The translations under genes and the position numbers were made by a program. From contig JAOXSH010000062.1 of the NCBI GenBank assembly GCA_025800145.1, positions 1 to 49,913 of the forward strand: DNA of 49,913 nucleotides, given 5' to 3'. This document shows positions 1-10,002 of this stretch, piece by piece. This DNA is from Cohaesibacter sp. (GTDB taxonomy: Bacteria; Pseudomonadota; Alphaproteobacteria; Rhizobiales; Cohaesibacteraceae). The notes beneath the pieces were generated by a model. The model worked only from the letters and a program-made list of their open reading frames with translations, made no database searches and had not been told where the DNA came from. Each line of letters begins with the position of its first letter. Within the stretch, counting starts at the first letter, position 1.

Positions 1-164
1 ACGCAGCTCAGTGAGCCATTTCAAGGCACCGAAGGTCGGTTTTATTGGCTTTCTGGACTGCGTCGCTCTTGCTTTGTGGTCAACCAGACCATGGCAGCAA
101 AAGCGTCTTACCAGAAAGCCAATAAAATCCGGTCATATGGGTTAATCTTTTGTGCCGTTGGTAT
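1..164. repeat. Family A MITE-like repeat, right part of a copy
   Basis: This copy enters from beyond the left edge. Its right end carries the family terminal sequence TGCCGTTGGTA after CATATGGGTTAATC. Inside it lies a perfect 17-bp inverted repeat (40-56 with 111-127), so the interior can form a long hairpin. Positions 1-25 are the reverse complement of 19190-19215 in another copy. The last part overlaps the 3' end of the first minus-strand gene and supplies its stop codon. Family membership is seen directly; mobility is inferred. Confidence 0.8.
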
Positions 165-774
165 AAAGCCAGCGCCAAAAACGATCCGATAGCCAAACCA
201 ATGCTATAACAATCAGAAGAATCCAAGGCTCATGCCCTAGCTGGTCCAACAGAAGCTGAAGCGCATGGTCGGGCTTCTTTTCAGCATCCAATTTGTTTTG
301 AAAAATCGGATCCTCTACCAGTTTTTGGGGAACAGAGAGATCCGGCTCGGCTTTAAGAACCAAAAGTGGGAAACGGTCCATATAGCGACTTGGGCTTCCC
401 TCACCATTCAAATCCATCTCGCGGCACGTTATGAGAGGAGCAAAAAGAGTTTCTGTGAAAGATTTTCCGGCATATCGATAGTGATAGACCAAAGTCAGTC
501 CACGGCTATCAACGCGGTGGATACCAACAATCGCGCGACAATTTTGTGAAAATAGACGGGCTTCTACTGTAACGCTTGGCCCAGCTTGCAATGACATAAT
601 CCTGTCAAGTATTGTCCGCGCCATTTGCCCACGGCCAAACTGCTCTCCCAGAATAAGCAAGAAGACCAGAAGAACAGGTAAAAACAAAGTAAAAAGAAAT
701 TTGAAATCAAGGGTCTTCACATCAAGATCCATTAATATCATGCATAGCAAATGGCTTCGCCGTGACATTTTCAT
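142..774 (-). CDS. Hypothetical two-TM membrane protein
   Basis: Not recognised. The product is about 210 residues with one hydrophobic segment near residues 26-43 and another near 183-196. The roughly 140 residues between them contain a basic/aromatic stretch (YHYRYAGKSF) that loosely recalls DUF3592-type proteins, but I cannot assign the family. The C-terminal residues YTNGTKD and the stop codon are encoded by the end of a Family A repeat, so the tail was probably changed by repeat insertion. No convincing ribosome site precedes the first ATG; starts at residues 12 or 15 are possible. It stands alone downstream of ghrA. Confidence 0.6.
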   Translation of the reverse strand: MKMSRRSHLLCMILMDLDVKTLDFKFLFTLFLPVLLVFLLILGEQFGRGQMARTILDRIMSLQAGPSVTVEARLFSQNCRAIVGIHRVDSRGLTLVYHYRYAGKSFTETLFAPLITCREMDLNGEGSPSRYMDRFPLLVLKAEPDLSVPQKLVEDPIFQNKLDAEKKPDHALQLLLDQLGHEPWILLIVIALVWLSDRFWRWLYTNGTKD

Positions 775-887
775 TCAGATCAAAATGCAAGAAATTAGTA
801 AAATACGCGTCAATCTTTCTGGCCATAGATCAAAGATTTTGTATATCGGTTAAGGCTTCGTATATGATTGAGAATAACGATTAAAAA

Positions 888-1829
888 TCAATAGCCTGCA
901 TTTCTATTGACAACACTGTCCATTGCTTGGCCTGCTTCATAAAGTGACAATTGTCGTACCACATAGTCTGTAATGGCCTTGGCCGAACTGGCCGCAGCAT
1001 TATGGGGGGTGAGAATGACATTGGGGTGAGACCAGAGCGGACTGCTATCATGAAGCGGCTCATCTTCAAACACGTCCAAAGACGCCCCGATGAGCAGACC
1101 ATCGTCCAAGGCTTTCATAATGTCCCGTTCCACCTGCACCTTGCCGCGTCCGGCATTGATAAGAACAGGCCCACCCAAAGCCCCATCGCGTGGCAGTTTT
1201 TTGAAGAGATCCAAATTCAGCATGGCATGGGTCTCTTGCGTGTGAGGCAACAAAGACACCAGAATGTCTGTCTGTGACAGCATGGCATCAAGGCCCGCTT
1301 CGCCAGAAAAACAACGCATATTTTGCAAGTCTTTTTGGGAGCGGCTCCATCCCATCACATCATAGCCCATGATAGAGAGCTTATAGGCCGCATCCTGTCC
1401 CAACACGCCAAGGCCCAAAATGCCAAGTCTGATATCCTTGGCTGCCGGATCTTCGCGATCCATCCAGAGACCCGCTTGCTGATAGCGCAAATAAGACAAG
1501 GTCCGGCGATGATGCAGCAAACAGTGCAACACCACATATTCGCTCATGCGATTGGTCAAATCAGGGTCAACCACACGCACAACAGGCACATTGGGCAAGC
1601 TGGGGTCATTGAGCAGAAAATCCACCCCGGCTCCAAGCGAAAAGATCACTTCCAGATTGGGAAAGCGGGCCAATGCGCCCGGCTCCGGTTTCCAGACCAT
1701 GGCATAGCGAATATCTTCAAAAGTCTCGACGGCCTCCATTGCTGTAATCGTATGATTGGGCAACAGGGTTTGAAAATGCGACAGCCAAAGGGCTTGATCC
1801 CATCCTTTTGTATAAAGAGCAATACTCAT
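888..1829 (-). CDS. ghrA: Glyoxylate/hydroxypyruvate reductase A-like 2-hydroxyacid dehydrogenase
   Basis: A 313-residue D-2-hydroxyacid dehydrogenase, predicted to reduce glyoxylate, hydroxypyruvate or related 2-oxoacids with NAD(P)H in the cytoplasm. The dinucleotide motif GLGVLG is at residues 139-144. Catalytic residues fit Arg228 in NAGRGK, Glu257 in DVFEDEPL and His276 in TPHNAA. Length and the short N-terminal substrate domain match the GhrA subfamily. Its ATG overlaps the stop of the upstream ABC ATPase gene by one base (TAATG), so it is translated as the last gene of the yej operon. The exact substrate cannot be read from sequence. Confidence 0.88.
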   Translation of the reverse strand: MSIALYTKGWDQALWLSHFQTLLPNHTITAMEAVETFEDIRYAMVWKPEPGALARFPNLEVIFSLGAGVDFLLNDPSLPNVPVVRVVDPDLTNRMSEYVVLHCLLHHRRTLSYLRYQQAGLWMDREDPAAKDIRLGILGLGVLGQDAAYKLSIMGYDVMGWSRSQKDLQNMRCFSGEAGLDAMLSQTDILVSLLPHTQETHAMLNLDLFKKLPRDGALGGPVLINAGRGKVQVERDIMKALDDGLLIGASLDVFEDEPLHDSSPLWSHPNVILTPHNAAASSAKAITDYVVRQLSLYEAGQAMDSVVNRNAGY

Positions 1830-3475
1830 TAATCCGCCACAATCCCCTCTGGTGCTGTTTCCATGCGCAGGGCAGCCGCCATCAGAGCTTTGGTATAATC
1901 ACTCTCTGGTGCCTCAAAAATCTGCGCGACAGAGCCTTGCTCCACCACTTTGCCCGCCCGCATCACAAGCACCCGATTGGAAAGCGCCCGCACAACTTTC
2001 AAATCATGACTGATAAAGAGATAGGTCAAGCCATGTTTGGCTTGCAAATCGCGCAGCAAATCCACGACTTGCGATTGAACGCTCATATCCAACGCAGACG
2101 TTGGCTCATCCAGCATCACAAATTTGGGTTCCAAAATCATAGCGCGTGCAATGGAAATCCTCTGGCGTTGCCCACCGGAAAATTCATGGGGGTAGCGATG
2201 GCGCGTCGCCGGATCAATGCCCACTTCTTCCAGAACGCGGCAGACTTTTTCATCCTGCTCCTCAGGTGACAGGCTTGGTGCGTGAATAGACAGCCCCTCG
2301 GCCACAATATTAGCAATCGACATGCGCGGAGACAGAGAGCCAAAGGGATCCTGAAAGACAATCTGCATATCACCGCGCATGACGCGCATGCGCTTGCTAT
2401 CCAGATCATCAATGCCCTCACCCTGAAAGACAATCGGTCCATCAGAAGAAATCATCCGCAAGAGGGCCAGACCCAAAGTGGTTTTGCCAGAGCCGGATTC
2501 GCCCACAATGCCAAGGGTCTCGCCTTTTCTGATGGAAAGGGAGACCCCATCCACGGCCTTGATATGCCCGACGGTGCGCCGCAAAAGCCCGCGCTTGATC
2601 GGGAACCAGACTTTCAAGTCATCTGTCTTTAACAAAATTGGTGCATCCTGTGCTACGGCCAGAGCGTGACCAGACGGCTCTGATCCGAGCAAATGCTGTG
2701 TATAGGCATGATTGGGATTGGCAAAAATCTCTAACGTTTTGCCACTTTCAACAATCTCGCCATCGGTCATCACGCAGACACGATCAGCCAACCGCTCAAC
2801 GATGCCCAAATCATGGGTGATGAACAGCAAGGCCATGCCATGGCTTTTTTGCAAGCGGCGCAATAAATCCAATATTTGAGCCTGAACGGTCACATCCAGA
2901 GCGGTGGTTGGTTCATCTGCAATCAGCAATTCCGGCTCATTGGCCAGCGCCATGGCAATCATCACACGCTGGCGTTGCCCCCCGGACAATTGATGCGGAT
3001 AGCTTTTCAGGCGCTTTTCCGGCTCACGAATGCCAACATCATCCAGCAATTCCAGCACCCGCGCCCGGCTCTGGCTTTCACTCATGCCATGGTGAATGGA
3101 CAAGACTTCACCAATCTGTTGCTCAACTGTATGCAGCGGATTAAGCGAACTCATCGGTTCCTGAAAAATCATCGAAATGCGATTGCCCCGCACAGCGCGC
3201 AAGGTCTTGTCATTGGCCTTGAGCAAATCCTGCCCGTCAAAGACAATCTCACCAGATGGATGGGAGGCCGCAGGATAGGGCAAAAGTTTTAAAATCGACA
3301 AAGCCGATACCGATTTGCCAGAGCCGGATTCACCGACCAAGGCAAGGGTTTCGCCTTTTTCCAAATCAAAGGAAATATGATTGACCGCAATTTTCTCTTG
3401 GCCGTCCTGACGAAAGGCAACGGAGAGATCACGCACTTGCAAAAGCGGCTGTGCAATCGTTTGCTTGCTCATCAT
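1829..3475 (-). CDS. yejF: Peptide/microcin C ABC transporter ATP-binding protein (YejF-like)
   Basis: A double ABC ATPase of 548 residues that powers the YejABEF-type oligopeptide importer, a system known for uptake of microcin C and other peptides. Both halves have Walker A ([16 protein letters not shown]), signatures ([16 protein letters not shown]) and Walker B ([24 protein letters not shown]). I place the start at the ATGATG of MMSKQ because AGGAGAGAG lies just upstream, overlapping the yejE stop; a longer reading frame adds 13 unlikely residues. The gene is followed without a gap by ghrA. Both ATP sites look intact. Confidence 0.92.
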   Translation of the reverse strand: MMSKQTIAQPLLQVRDLSVAFRQDGQEKIAVNHISFDLEKGETLALVGESGSGKSVSALSILKLLPYPAASHPSGEIVFDGQDLLKANDKTLRAVRGNRISMIFQEPMSSLNPLHTVEQQIGEVLSIHHGMSESQSRARVLELLDDVGIREPEKRLKSYPHQLSGGQRQRVMIAMALANEPELLIADEPTTALDVTVQAQILDLLRRLQKSHGMALLFITHDLGIVERLADRVCVMTDGEIVESGKTLEIFANPNHAYTQHLLGSEPSGHALAVAQDAPILLKTDDLKVWFPIKRGLLRRTVGHIKAVDGVSLSIRKGETLGIVGESGSGKTTLGLALLRMISSDGPIVFQGEGIDDLDSKRMRVMRGDMQIVFQDPFGSLSPRMSIANIVAEGLSIHAPSLSPEEQDEKVCRVLEEVGIDPATRHRYPHEFSGGQRQRISIARAMILEPKFVMLDEPTSALDMSVQSQVVDLLRDLQAKHGLTYLFISHDLKVVRALSNRVLVMRAGKVVEQGSVAQIFEAPESDYTKALMAAALRMETAPEGIVAD

Positions 3476-3482
3476 CTCTCTC

Positions 3483-4598
3483 CTATTGGAAGGTCTTGCG
3501 CGGATCAAAGGCATCGCGCACCGCTTCGCCGATAAAAATCAGCAAACTCAGCATGATAGAAATTGACAAAAAGCCGGTAATACCAAGCCATGGTGCTTCC
3601 AGATTCTTTTTGCCTTGCGCCAGCAATTCCCCAAGAGAGGGCGAGCCGGGCGGCAGGCCAAAGCCCAGAAAATCCAGCGAAGTCAAAGTGGTGATGGAGC
3701 CGTTCAAGATGAAAGGCATGAAGGTGAGGGTCGCCACCATGGCATTGGGCAGCAAATGGCGGATCATGATGGTCCGATCAGAGACCCCCAGTGCCTTGGC
3801 CGCAGCCACATATTCAAAATTGCGGGCGCGTAAAAATTCCGCGCGCACCACACCCACCAGTGCCACCCAGGAAAAGAGCAGCAAAATGCCCAGCAAAATC
3901 CAGAAACTGGGGGTAATGATCGCCGCAATGATCAACAGCAAATAAAGCTGCGGCACCGAAGTCCATATCTCAATGAAGCGCTGGAAGATCAGATCCACCA
4001 AGCCGCCGAAAAAGCCCTGAACGGCCCCGGCGGTCACACCGATAATCGAAGAAAATAGAGTGAGCGTCAGACCAAAGAGAACCGAAATGCGAAAGCCGTA
4101 AATCAATCGCGCCAAAACATCGCGGCCCTGATCATCCGTTCCCAGCCAATTCCAGTTGCCAATGGTGCAATTGACATCCTCAATGCCAGCCTCAAATGGG
4201 GCACAGCGCACCTCCCGCGTCAGCGACCAGCTGGGCGGCGCAGGGGCAGGGGTCGGCAAATCCAGATTGACAGTGCGATAGGAATATCGCACCGGCGCCC
4301 ACAGGATCCAGCCATTTTGCTGAATTTCATCCTGCACAAACGGATCGCGATAATCGGTTTTTGGCAGGAAACCACCAAATTTGCTCTCTGGATAATCCAC
4401 CACCAGCGGCGATAAAAGCTCGCCCTTATAGGAGATCAAAAGCGGCTTGTCATTGGCAATCAGCTCGGCAAACAGCGTAACAAGAAACAGCACAATGAAC
4501 AGCCAAAGCGAGACATAGCCCCGGCGATTGGCCTTGAAATTTTTAAGGCGGCGCTGATTCAGCGGCGATAGATCCATCGAAAACAATCCCATGATCAA
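3483..4598 (-). CDS. yejE: Peptide ABC transporter permease (YejE-like)
   Basis: A 371-residue inner-membrane permease of the binding-protein-dependent family. An N-terminal membrane segment (about residues 31-48) is followed by a long periplasmic region with [19 protein letters not shown], characteristic of YejE. The C-terminal half has several membrane helices and the EAA-type loop ([20 protein letters not shown]) that contacts the ATPase. The ATG overlaps the yejB stop by 4 bases (ATGA), indicating translational coupling. It pairs with YejB to form the channel. Confidence 0.93.
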   Translation of the reverse strand: MIMGLFSMDLSPLNQRRLKNFKANRRGYVSLWLFIVLFLVTLFAELIANDKPLLISYKGELLSPLVVDYPESKFGGFLPKTDYRDPFVQDEIQQNGWILWAPVRYSYRTVNLDLPTPAPAPPSWSLTREVRCAPFEAGIEDVNCTIGNWNWLGTDDQGRDVLARLIYGFRISVLFGLTLTLFSSIIGVTAGAVQGFFGGLVDLIFQRFIEIWTSVPQLYLLLIIAAIITPSFWILLGILLLFSWVALVGVVRAEFLRARNFEYVAAAKALGVSDRTIMIRHLLPNAMVATLTFMPFILNGSITTLTSLDFLGFGLPPGSPSLGELLAQGKKNLEAPWLGITGFLSISIMLSLLIFIGEAVRDAFDPRKTFQ

Positions 4599-5710
4599 AC
4601 CTCCCGGCTTTCAAAATCAATCCGGGGATCAATCAGCGTATAGGTAATGTCCGAAATCAGACTCACAATCAGTCCCATCAGAGAGAAAATATAAAGGGTG
4701 GCAAAGATCACCGCATAATCGCGATTGATCACCGATTCAAAGGACAGCAATCCCAAGCCATCCAGCGAGAAAATGGTTTCAATCAAGAGCGATCCACCAA
4801 AAAAGGCCCCAATGAAGGCACCGGGAAATCCGGCAATGATGATCAGCATCGCATTGCGAAACACATGGCCATAAAGCACTTGCCGCTCGGTCAGACCTTT
4901 GGCCCGGGCGGTCACCACATATTGCTTGCGAATTTCATCAAGGAAGGAATTTTTGGTCAAGAGCGTTGTCGTTGCAAAGGCGGCCAGCGCCATGGAAATA
5001 AGCGGCAGCGCAAGATGCCAGAAATAATCGACAATCTTGCCAAACAGGGACAGCTCTTCAAAATTATCCGACACCAGCCCGCGCAAGGGGAACCAGTCAA
5101 GGAAAGAGCCACCGGCAAACAATACCACCAAAAGCACAGCAAACAAAAAGCCGGGAATGGCATAGCCAATGATGATGATGGCAGAGGTCCAGACATCAAA
5201 TTTGGAGCCATCGCTGACCGCTTTGCGAATGCCAAGCGGAATAGAGATCAGATAAGAAATCAGCGTCATCCAAAGACCAAGGGAAATAGAGACCGGCATT
5301 TTCTCCAAAATCAGATCCAAAACCTTGATATCGCGGAAATAACTTTCACCAAAATCAAAGGTGGCATAATTGCCCAGCATGGTCAAAAAGCGCTCAAGCG
5401 GTGGCTTGTCAAAGCCAAATTGTTGTTCCAGTTCTTTGATAAAGTCAGGGTCCAGCCCCTGCGCCCCGCGATATTTCGAATTTAGATCATCGCCGCCGCC
5501 ACTGCCGCCCTGATTGGTGCCTGACCCGGCAAAATCACTGCCACCACCGGAAATGCGGTCCGTTGCCCCCACATCTGTTCCCGTGACTTGCGCAATGATG
5601 CGCTCAACCGGGCCACCGGGCGCAAATTGAATGACAGCAAAATTGATGGCCATGATCCCGATCAAAGTCGGGATGATCAGCAACAAGCGTCGTAAAATAT
5701 AAGCGCCCAT
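4595..5710 (-). CDS. yejB: Peptide ABC transporter permease (YejB-like)
   Basis: A 371-residue permease with an N-terminal helix ([16 protein letters not shown]) and five more membrane segments in the C-terminal half, where the EAA loop ([19 protein letters not shown]) lies. The start is set at MGAYILRR because AGGAGC lies 6 bases upstream; a longer frame adds 12 residues without a better site. A glycine/serine-rich stretch at about residues 63-82 is a flexible insertion in the periplasmic part. It forms the translocation pore with YejE. Confidence 0.93.
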   Translation of the reverse strand: MGAYILRRLLLIIPTLIGIMAINFAVIQFAPGGPVERIIAQVTGTDVGATDRISGGGSDFAGSGTNQGGSGGGDDLNSKYRGAQGLDPDFIKELEQQFGFDKPPLERFLTMLGNYATFDFGESYFRDIKVLDLILEKMPVSISLGLWMTLISYLISIPLGIRKAVSDGSKFDVWTSAIIIIGYAIPGFLFAVLLVVLFAGGSFLDWFPLRGLVSDNFEELSLFGKIVDYFWHLALPLISMALAAFATTTLLTKNSFLDEIRKQYVVTARAKGLTERQVLYGHVFRNAMLIIIAGFPGAFIGAFFGGSLLIETIFSLDGLGLLSFESVINRDYAVIFATLYIFSLMGLIVSLISDITYTLIDPRIDFESREV

Positions 5711-5849
5711 GAAAGCTCCTGATGACATGACCCAAATTCGGGCCAATCAAAATTGATGCCAATCCTTGTGGCAAGACGATATTAACCATATAAAGCCATG
5801 AAATGGTTTCACAATCCTTGAAAAGAAACCGGTTCCATCGCCAATCTGG

Positions 5850-7787
5850 CTATTTTTTCCACCACCAGCGTTCTGGCGAAAACCAAAGCACCGGATCAGG
5901 TGTTTTGTCCGGGTCAATCCAGCCATATTGGTCCCATACGCCAATGGTATGAACCGGCTTGTTCCAGTTCGGCACCCAATAATGGCCAGCCCGCAAAATC
6001 CGGTCAATGGCCTGCCCCGCTGCTTCCATATCCTCGCGGTTGGTTGCATTGAGCGCTTTGTCAATCATCGCATCCAGCACAGGATGCTTGATCCCGGCAA
6101 TATTATAGCTGCCACTGATATCAGCAGAGGCACTGCTCCAGAAATTGCGAATGGAATCGGAAAGGGTGAGGGAAAGCGTGTAACGTCGGCTGACAATGTC
6201 AAAATCAAAACTGTCTGCCCGGCTTTGAAATTGTGAAGGGTCTACCAGTCGGAAAGTCATGTTAACCCCCAACAGAGCCAGATTATTGGCCCATGGTGTC
6301 ACCACCCGCTCAAAAGCCGAGCTATTGGACATCACTTCAATCTCAAGCCGCTCGCCAGCCTCATTGACCAGACCATCCTTGTCGCGCTTCCAGCCCGCTT
6401 GCGCCAGCAATTGATTGGCCTTTCGCAACAAACGGCGATCCTTGCCAGAGCCATCACTCATGGGTGGAGTGTAAGGCTGATCAAAAATAGCTGGATCCAA
6501 TTGATCGCGATAGGGTTCCAGCAAATCCAGAACTTTGCCCGAAGCCTTGCCGGACGCCTTCATATTGGTGCGTTCAAAGAAGGAATGGGTGCGTTGATAA
6601 AGGCCAAAAAACAGGTTCTTGTTCGACCATTCAAAATCAAAAGCCAGTGCCAGCGCTTCGCGGGTGCGCGGATCAGCAAATTTGGCCCGGCGCAGATTGA
6701 AAAACCAGCCTTGCGCCCCCGAAGGGCTGCGATCCGGCAGGGCCAAACGTTTGACGCGGCCATCCTCAATGGCGGGGAAGCTATAGCGCGTGGCCCAGCT
6801 TTTGGAGCTAAATTCTTCATGATAGGTGATGTCGCCCTTTTTAAAGGCTTCAAACAGAGCGGTGCGCTCGCGGTTAAATTCCAGTCGGATGACATCAAAA
6901 TTATTCTGCCCGATATTCACCGGCAAATCTTTGCCCCAATAAGCAGCATCGCGCTCATATTCAATGAAAGAGCCAGCCTTAAATTTACCGATTTTGTAAG
7001 GCCCGGACCCAAGGGGCGGCGTGAGCGAGGATTTCTCAAAATCCACCGCGCTATAATAGGCTTTGGAGAAAATCGGCACGGTGCTGGCCACTTCCATGGG
7101 CGCTTGCCGTCCCTGTCTGCCAGAAAAGCGTAAGACAACCTCATCACCATCCACATCGGCAGAGACCAGATCGCGCAAACTGGTGCGAATAATCGGATGG
7201 CCTTTTTCTTTCAGCAGCATATAGGAAAAAGCCACATCTTGCGCCCTCACCGGACTGCCATCATGAAAACGGGCCTCAGAGCGCAAGGAAAAGCGATAAT
7301 GATTGCCATCAGGCGACAGGCTAACCGTTTTCGCCAGCAAGCCATAAATGGCATCAGCCTCATCCAAGGCCCGCACCATTAACGTATCAAACAGCATTTC
7401 CACCCGCGGCGGCGCATCGCCTTTCAAGACAAAGCCGTTCAAGGTGTTGAAGGTGGCGTGATTTTGATTATAGGCCCAACTGGGCGCAGAAAAGACAAAG
7501 CGTCCTCCTTTGGGAGCCTTGGGATTGATATAATCAAAATACGCAAAATCCGGCCCATATTTCAAAGGCCCAAAGACAGACAAACCATGGCGCTTGTCAG
7601 CTGCCCAGCCGACCAAAGGCCGCCCCATAAGCAAAGCTCCACTTGCCAAGGCAACAGCAGAACTATTTAAAAAAGAGCGACGGGATAAACCAGAAGACCC
7701 CGATGATAAGTCTTTATCACGCAAAACTCGTCCGCTCCGCTCAAGCCGTGAGGCGGGAAAAGACATCTCTTGTGATCGATCCTTCAT
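5850..7787 (-). CDS. yejA: Peptide ABC transporter substrate-binding protein (YejA-like), Tat signal
   Basis: A 645-residue SBP_bac_5 family lipidless binding protein that would deliver peptides to YejBE. The N terminus has a twin-arginine signal (SRRSFLNSS, Arg36-Arg37, then a hydrophobic stretch ending near WAAD at 61-64). The mature protein has family features such as YDYINPKAPKGG-type sequence and FWSSASAD. AAGAGGA lies just before the ATG. It is one of two adjacent paralogues; this one is nearer the permeases, separated from yejB by 139 bases with no gene. Ligands of the two proteins may differ, which cannot be seen here. Confidence 0.88.
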   Translation of the reverse strand: MKDRSQEMSFPASRLERSGRVLRDKDLSSGSSGLSRRSFLNSSAVALASGALLMGRPLVGWAADKRHGLSVFGPLKYGPDFAYFDYINPKAPKGGRFVFSAPSWAYNQNHATFNTLNGFVLKGDAPPRVEMLFDTLMVRALDEADAIYGLLAKTVSLSPDGNHYRFSLRSEARFHDGSPVRAQDVAFSYMLLKEKGHPIIRTSLRDLVSADVDGDEVVLRFSGRQGRQAPMEVASTVPIFSKAYYSAVDFEKSSLTPPLGSGPYKIGKFKAGSFIEYERDAAYWGKDLPVNIGQNNFDVIRLEFNRERTALFEAFKKGDITYHEEFSSKSWATRYSFPAIEDGRVKRLALPDRSPSGAQGWFFNLRRAKFADPRTREALALAFDFEWSNKNLFFGLYQRTHSFFERTNMKASGKASGKVLDLLEPYRDQLDPAIFDQPYTPPMSDGSGKDRRLLRKANQLLAQAGWKRDKDGLVNEAGERLEIEVMSNSSAFERVVTPWANNLALLGVNMTFRLVDPSQFQSRADSFDFDIVSRRYTLSLTLSDSIRNFWSSASADISGSYNIAGIKHPVLDAMIDKALNATNREDMEAAGQAIDRILRAGHYWVPNWNKPVHTIGVWDQYGWIDPDKTPDPVLWFSPERWWWKK

Positions 7788-7829
7788 GGCATCCTCTTTG
7801 TAAATGGCTGACTGGTTGGTTGGATGGCT

Positions 7830-9818
7830 CTATTGCGCTTTTGCGCCAATGGTTTTGGCTTTGGCCTCATCCCACCACCAGATGGAAGGGAAGCCGATGG
7901 TCTGCAACGGCAAGTCTTTGGGATGGCCAAAGCGATCCCAGCGGGCAGTGCGGATCACATCATTGGTCCAGCCGGGAAGCATATAATGATTGGCCAGCAA
8001 CACCCGGTCCAAGGCCCGCGCCGCTGTCACCAGGCTTTGGCGATCTTTGGCAAAGACAATGGCATCGACCAATTGATCCACGGCCGGATTTTTAATACCG
8101 GCAAAATTGCGCGAGCCATCTTGATCGGCTGCTTTGGAGCCAAAAAAGCCTTTTTGCTCATTGCCAAGCGATAGGGATTGGGCAAAACCGGTATAGATGA
8201 AATCATAATCCCGACTGCGCAGGCGGTTGACATATTGGGCGCTGTCAACGGTGCGAATGGTCATTTTGATGCCAACCCGCTCCATGGAAGATTGCAGGCG
8301 CAAGGCAACACGTTCAAAAGAGGGGCTGGCAACCAGATATTCAATTTCAAATGCCTCGCCCTTTTCGTTGCGCATCACGCTTTTGGTGGGATCAGAGCTC
8401 AAGCCGATCGCGCTGGAAATCGAATGCCAGATGCCCGCAAAGCCCGTTGGCATTTTGCTCTCATCCACTTCTGTCCTTGGCTCCCAACCGGCCTGTTTGA
8501 ACAGATCCAGAGATGTTTTGAGATTGTTGCGCAAATCATCCCGGCTTTCCACCTTGGGCTGGACGGGGACACCTTCAAAGACCGAAGCTGGCACTTGCTC
8601 ACGCAACGGCTCCAGCAAAGAAAGCTCAGCTTCGCTAGGTTTGCCGGAGGCGGCAAATTCGGTGCCAAAAAAGTAAGAATTGGTGCGCGTATATTGATTG
8701 AAAAACAAAGTGCGGTTCATCTCTTCAAAATTAAACAGATGATTCAAGGCCTCTCTCACCCGTGGATCTTGAAATTTCTCGCGCCGCATATTGGGCATGA
8801 AGCCAACGGTCACGCCGCTGGCGCGATCAGGAAATTCCTCGCGGATCACTTTGCCATCTTTGAGCGCTGGAAAATCATAGCTCTTTGCCCAGACCCGCGC
8901 CGTTATCTCAATGCGAAAATCATAGGCATCAGACTTAAAGGCTTCCAGCATAACTGTGGCATCGCGGAAATATTCATAGCGCAAGCGATCAAAATTATTG
9001 GAGCCGACATTCACATTCAGATCTTTGGCCCAATAGTCCTCGACACGCTCAAAGATTGTATATTTACCAGCAGAAAACTCCCCCACCTTGTAAGGACCAG
9101 AGCCGAGGGGCGGCTCAAGAGTGGAGCGTGAAATATCACGTTTTTCACCTTTTTCATTGCTGCCGGTCCACCAATGTTTGGGCAACACAATCAATTGCCC
9201 CACAATATGGGGGAGCTCGCGATTGCCCTCTTCATCAAAACGAAACGTGACTTCATTTTCGCCTGTAATCTCAGCTCCCACAACATGGCTGTAATAAAAG
9301 CGTTGTTGCGGATTAAGGCTGGTCAATTGCTCAAAGGACCAAACCACATCTTCCGGAGTGATCGGCTTGCCATCATGCCAACGGGCTTCGGGCCGCAAAC
9401 GAAATTTCACATAAGAATAATTGGGGCCAATCAGCATTTCCTGCGCAATCAGGCCATATCCAGTTGAAATTTCATCATAACTTGTGGTCATCAGCGTATC
9501 GTAAATATTGCCCATGCCAGCGGCGGGATCACCCTTGGAAATAATGGCATTGAAATTGTCAAAACTGCCCTGGACTGCCTGACGGGCAAGCCCGCCTTTT
9601 GGAGCGTTGGGATTGACATAGTCAAAATGGGAGAAATTGCGCGGATATTTGACCTCGCCCATTAGGGATGTGCCATGCAGCCATGTGTCAAATTCAACAG
9701 CTTTAAGAGGCTTTGCTATAGAAACCGACAAAGACAAGGCCAGAGCGCCGACAAGCGAGACTTTGTTCAAGCCAAAGAAGGATAGGCCGGTTTTTCCAGA
9801 ACACAGGGGCAAAGACAC
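7830..9818 (-). CDS. yejA: Second YejA-like substrate-binding protein, Sec signal
   Basis: A 662-residue SBP_bac_5 protein, paralogous to the next gene (shared FDYVNPNAPKGG, LGSGPYK and NFAGIKNP motifs). I choose a GTG start at 9818 because AAAGGAG precedes it at good spacing. The resulting N terminus has a hydrophobic signal (LVGALALSLSVSIA) without twin arginines, so export is probably by Sec rather than Tat. It is the first gene of the importer operon, 42 bases before its paralogue. A longer frame starting at 9875 lacks a ribosome site. Confidence 0.87.
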   Translation of the reverse strand: MSLPLCSGKTGLSFFGLNKVSLVGALALSLSVSIAKPLKAVEFDTWLHGTSLMGEVKYPRNFSHFDYVNPNAPKGGLARQAVQGSFDNFNAIISKGDPAAGMGNIYDTLMTTSYDEISTGYGLIAQEMLIGPNYSYVKFRLRPEARWHDGKPITPEDVVWSFEQLTSLNPQQRFYYSHVVGAEITGENEVTFRFDEEGNRELPHIVGQLIVLPKHWWTGSNEKGEKRDISRSTLEPPLGSGPYKVGEFSAGKYTIFERVEDYWAKDLNVNVGSNNFDRLRYEYFRDATVMLEAFKSDAYDFRIEITARVWAKSYDFPALKDGKVIREEFPDRASGVTVGFMPNMRREKFQDPRVREALNHLFNFEEMNRTLFFNQYTRTNSYFFGTEFAASGKPSEAELSLLEPLREQVPASVFEGVPVQPKVESRDDLRNNLKTSLDLFKQAGWEPRTEVDESKMPTGFAGIWHSISSAIGLSSDPTKSVMRNEKGEAFEIEYLVASPSFERVALRLQSSMERVGIKMTIRTVDSAQYVNRLRSRDYDFIYTGFAQSLSLGNEQKGFFGSKAADQDGSRNFAGIKNPAVDQLVDAIVFAKDRQSLVTAARALDRVLLANHYMLPGWTNDVIRTARWDRFGHPKDLPLQTIGFPSIWWWDEAKAKTIGAKAQ

Positions 9819-10002
9819 GAGATGCTTCTCCTTTAAATAATTCGCAAACCACTCTAGCAAATAGCAGATCACCAATTAAGCAACATTATGGTGAGCGAAA
9901 AAAACAGCTTTGTGAGCAGACAAAAGAAACCACCAGCCTTACGAGCTGTGGATGAAGATGGACAGAAGACAATCAGCAAGCAGAAAGGATAGAGTTCTGA
10001 GT

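Noticed and set aside
6399..7133. 244-codon plus-strand reading frame inside the yejA paralogue
   Set aside because: It is opposite a clear SBP_bac_5 coding region with motifs and signal peptide; no ribosome site or domain supports it.
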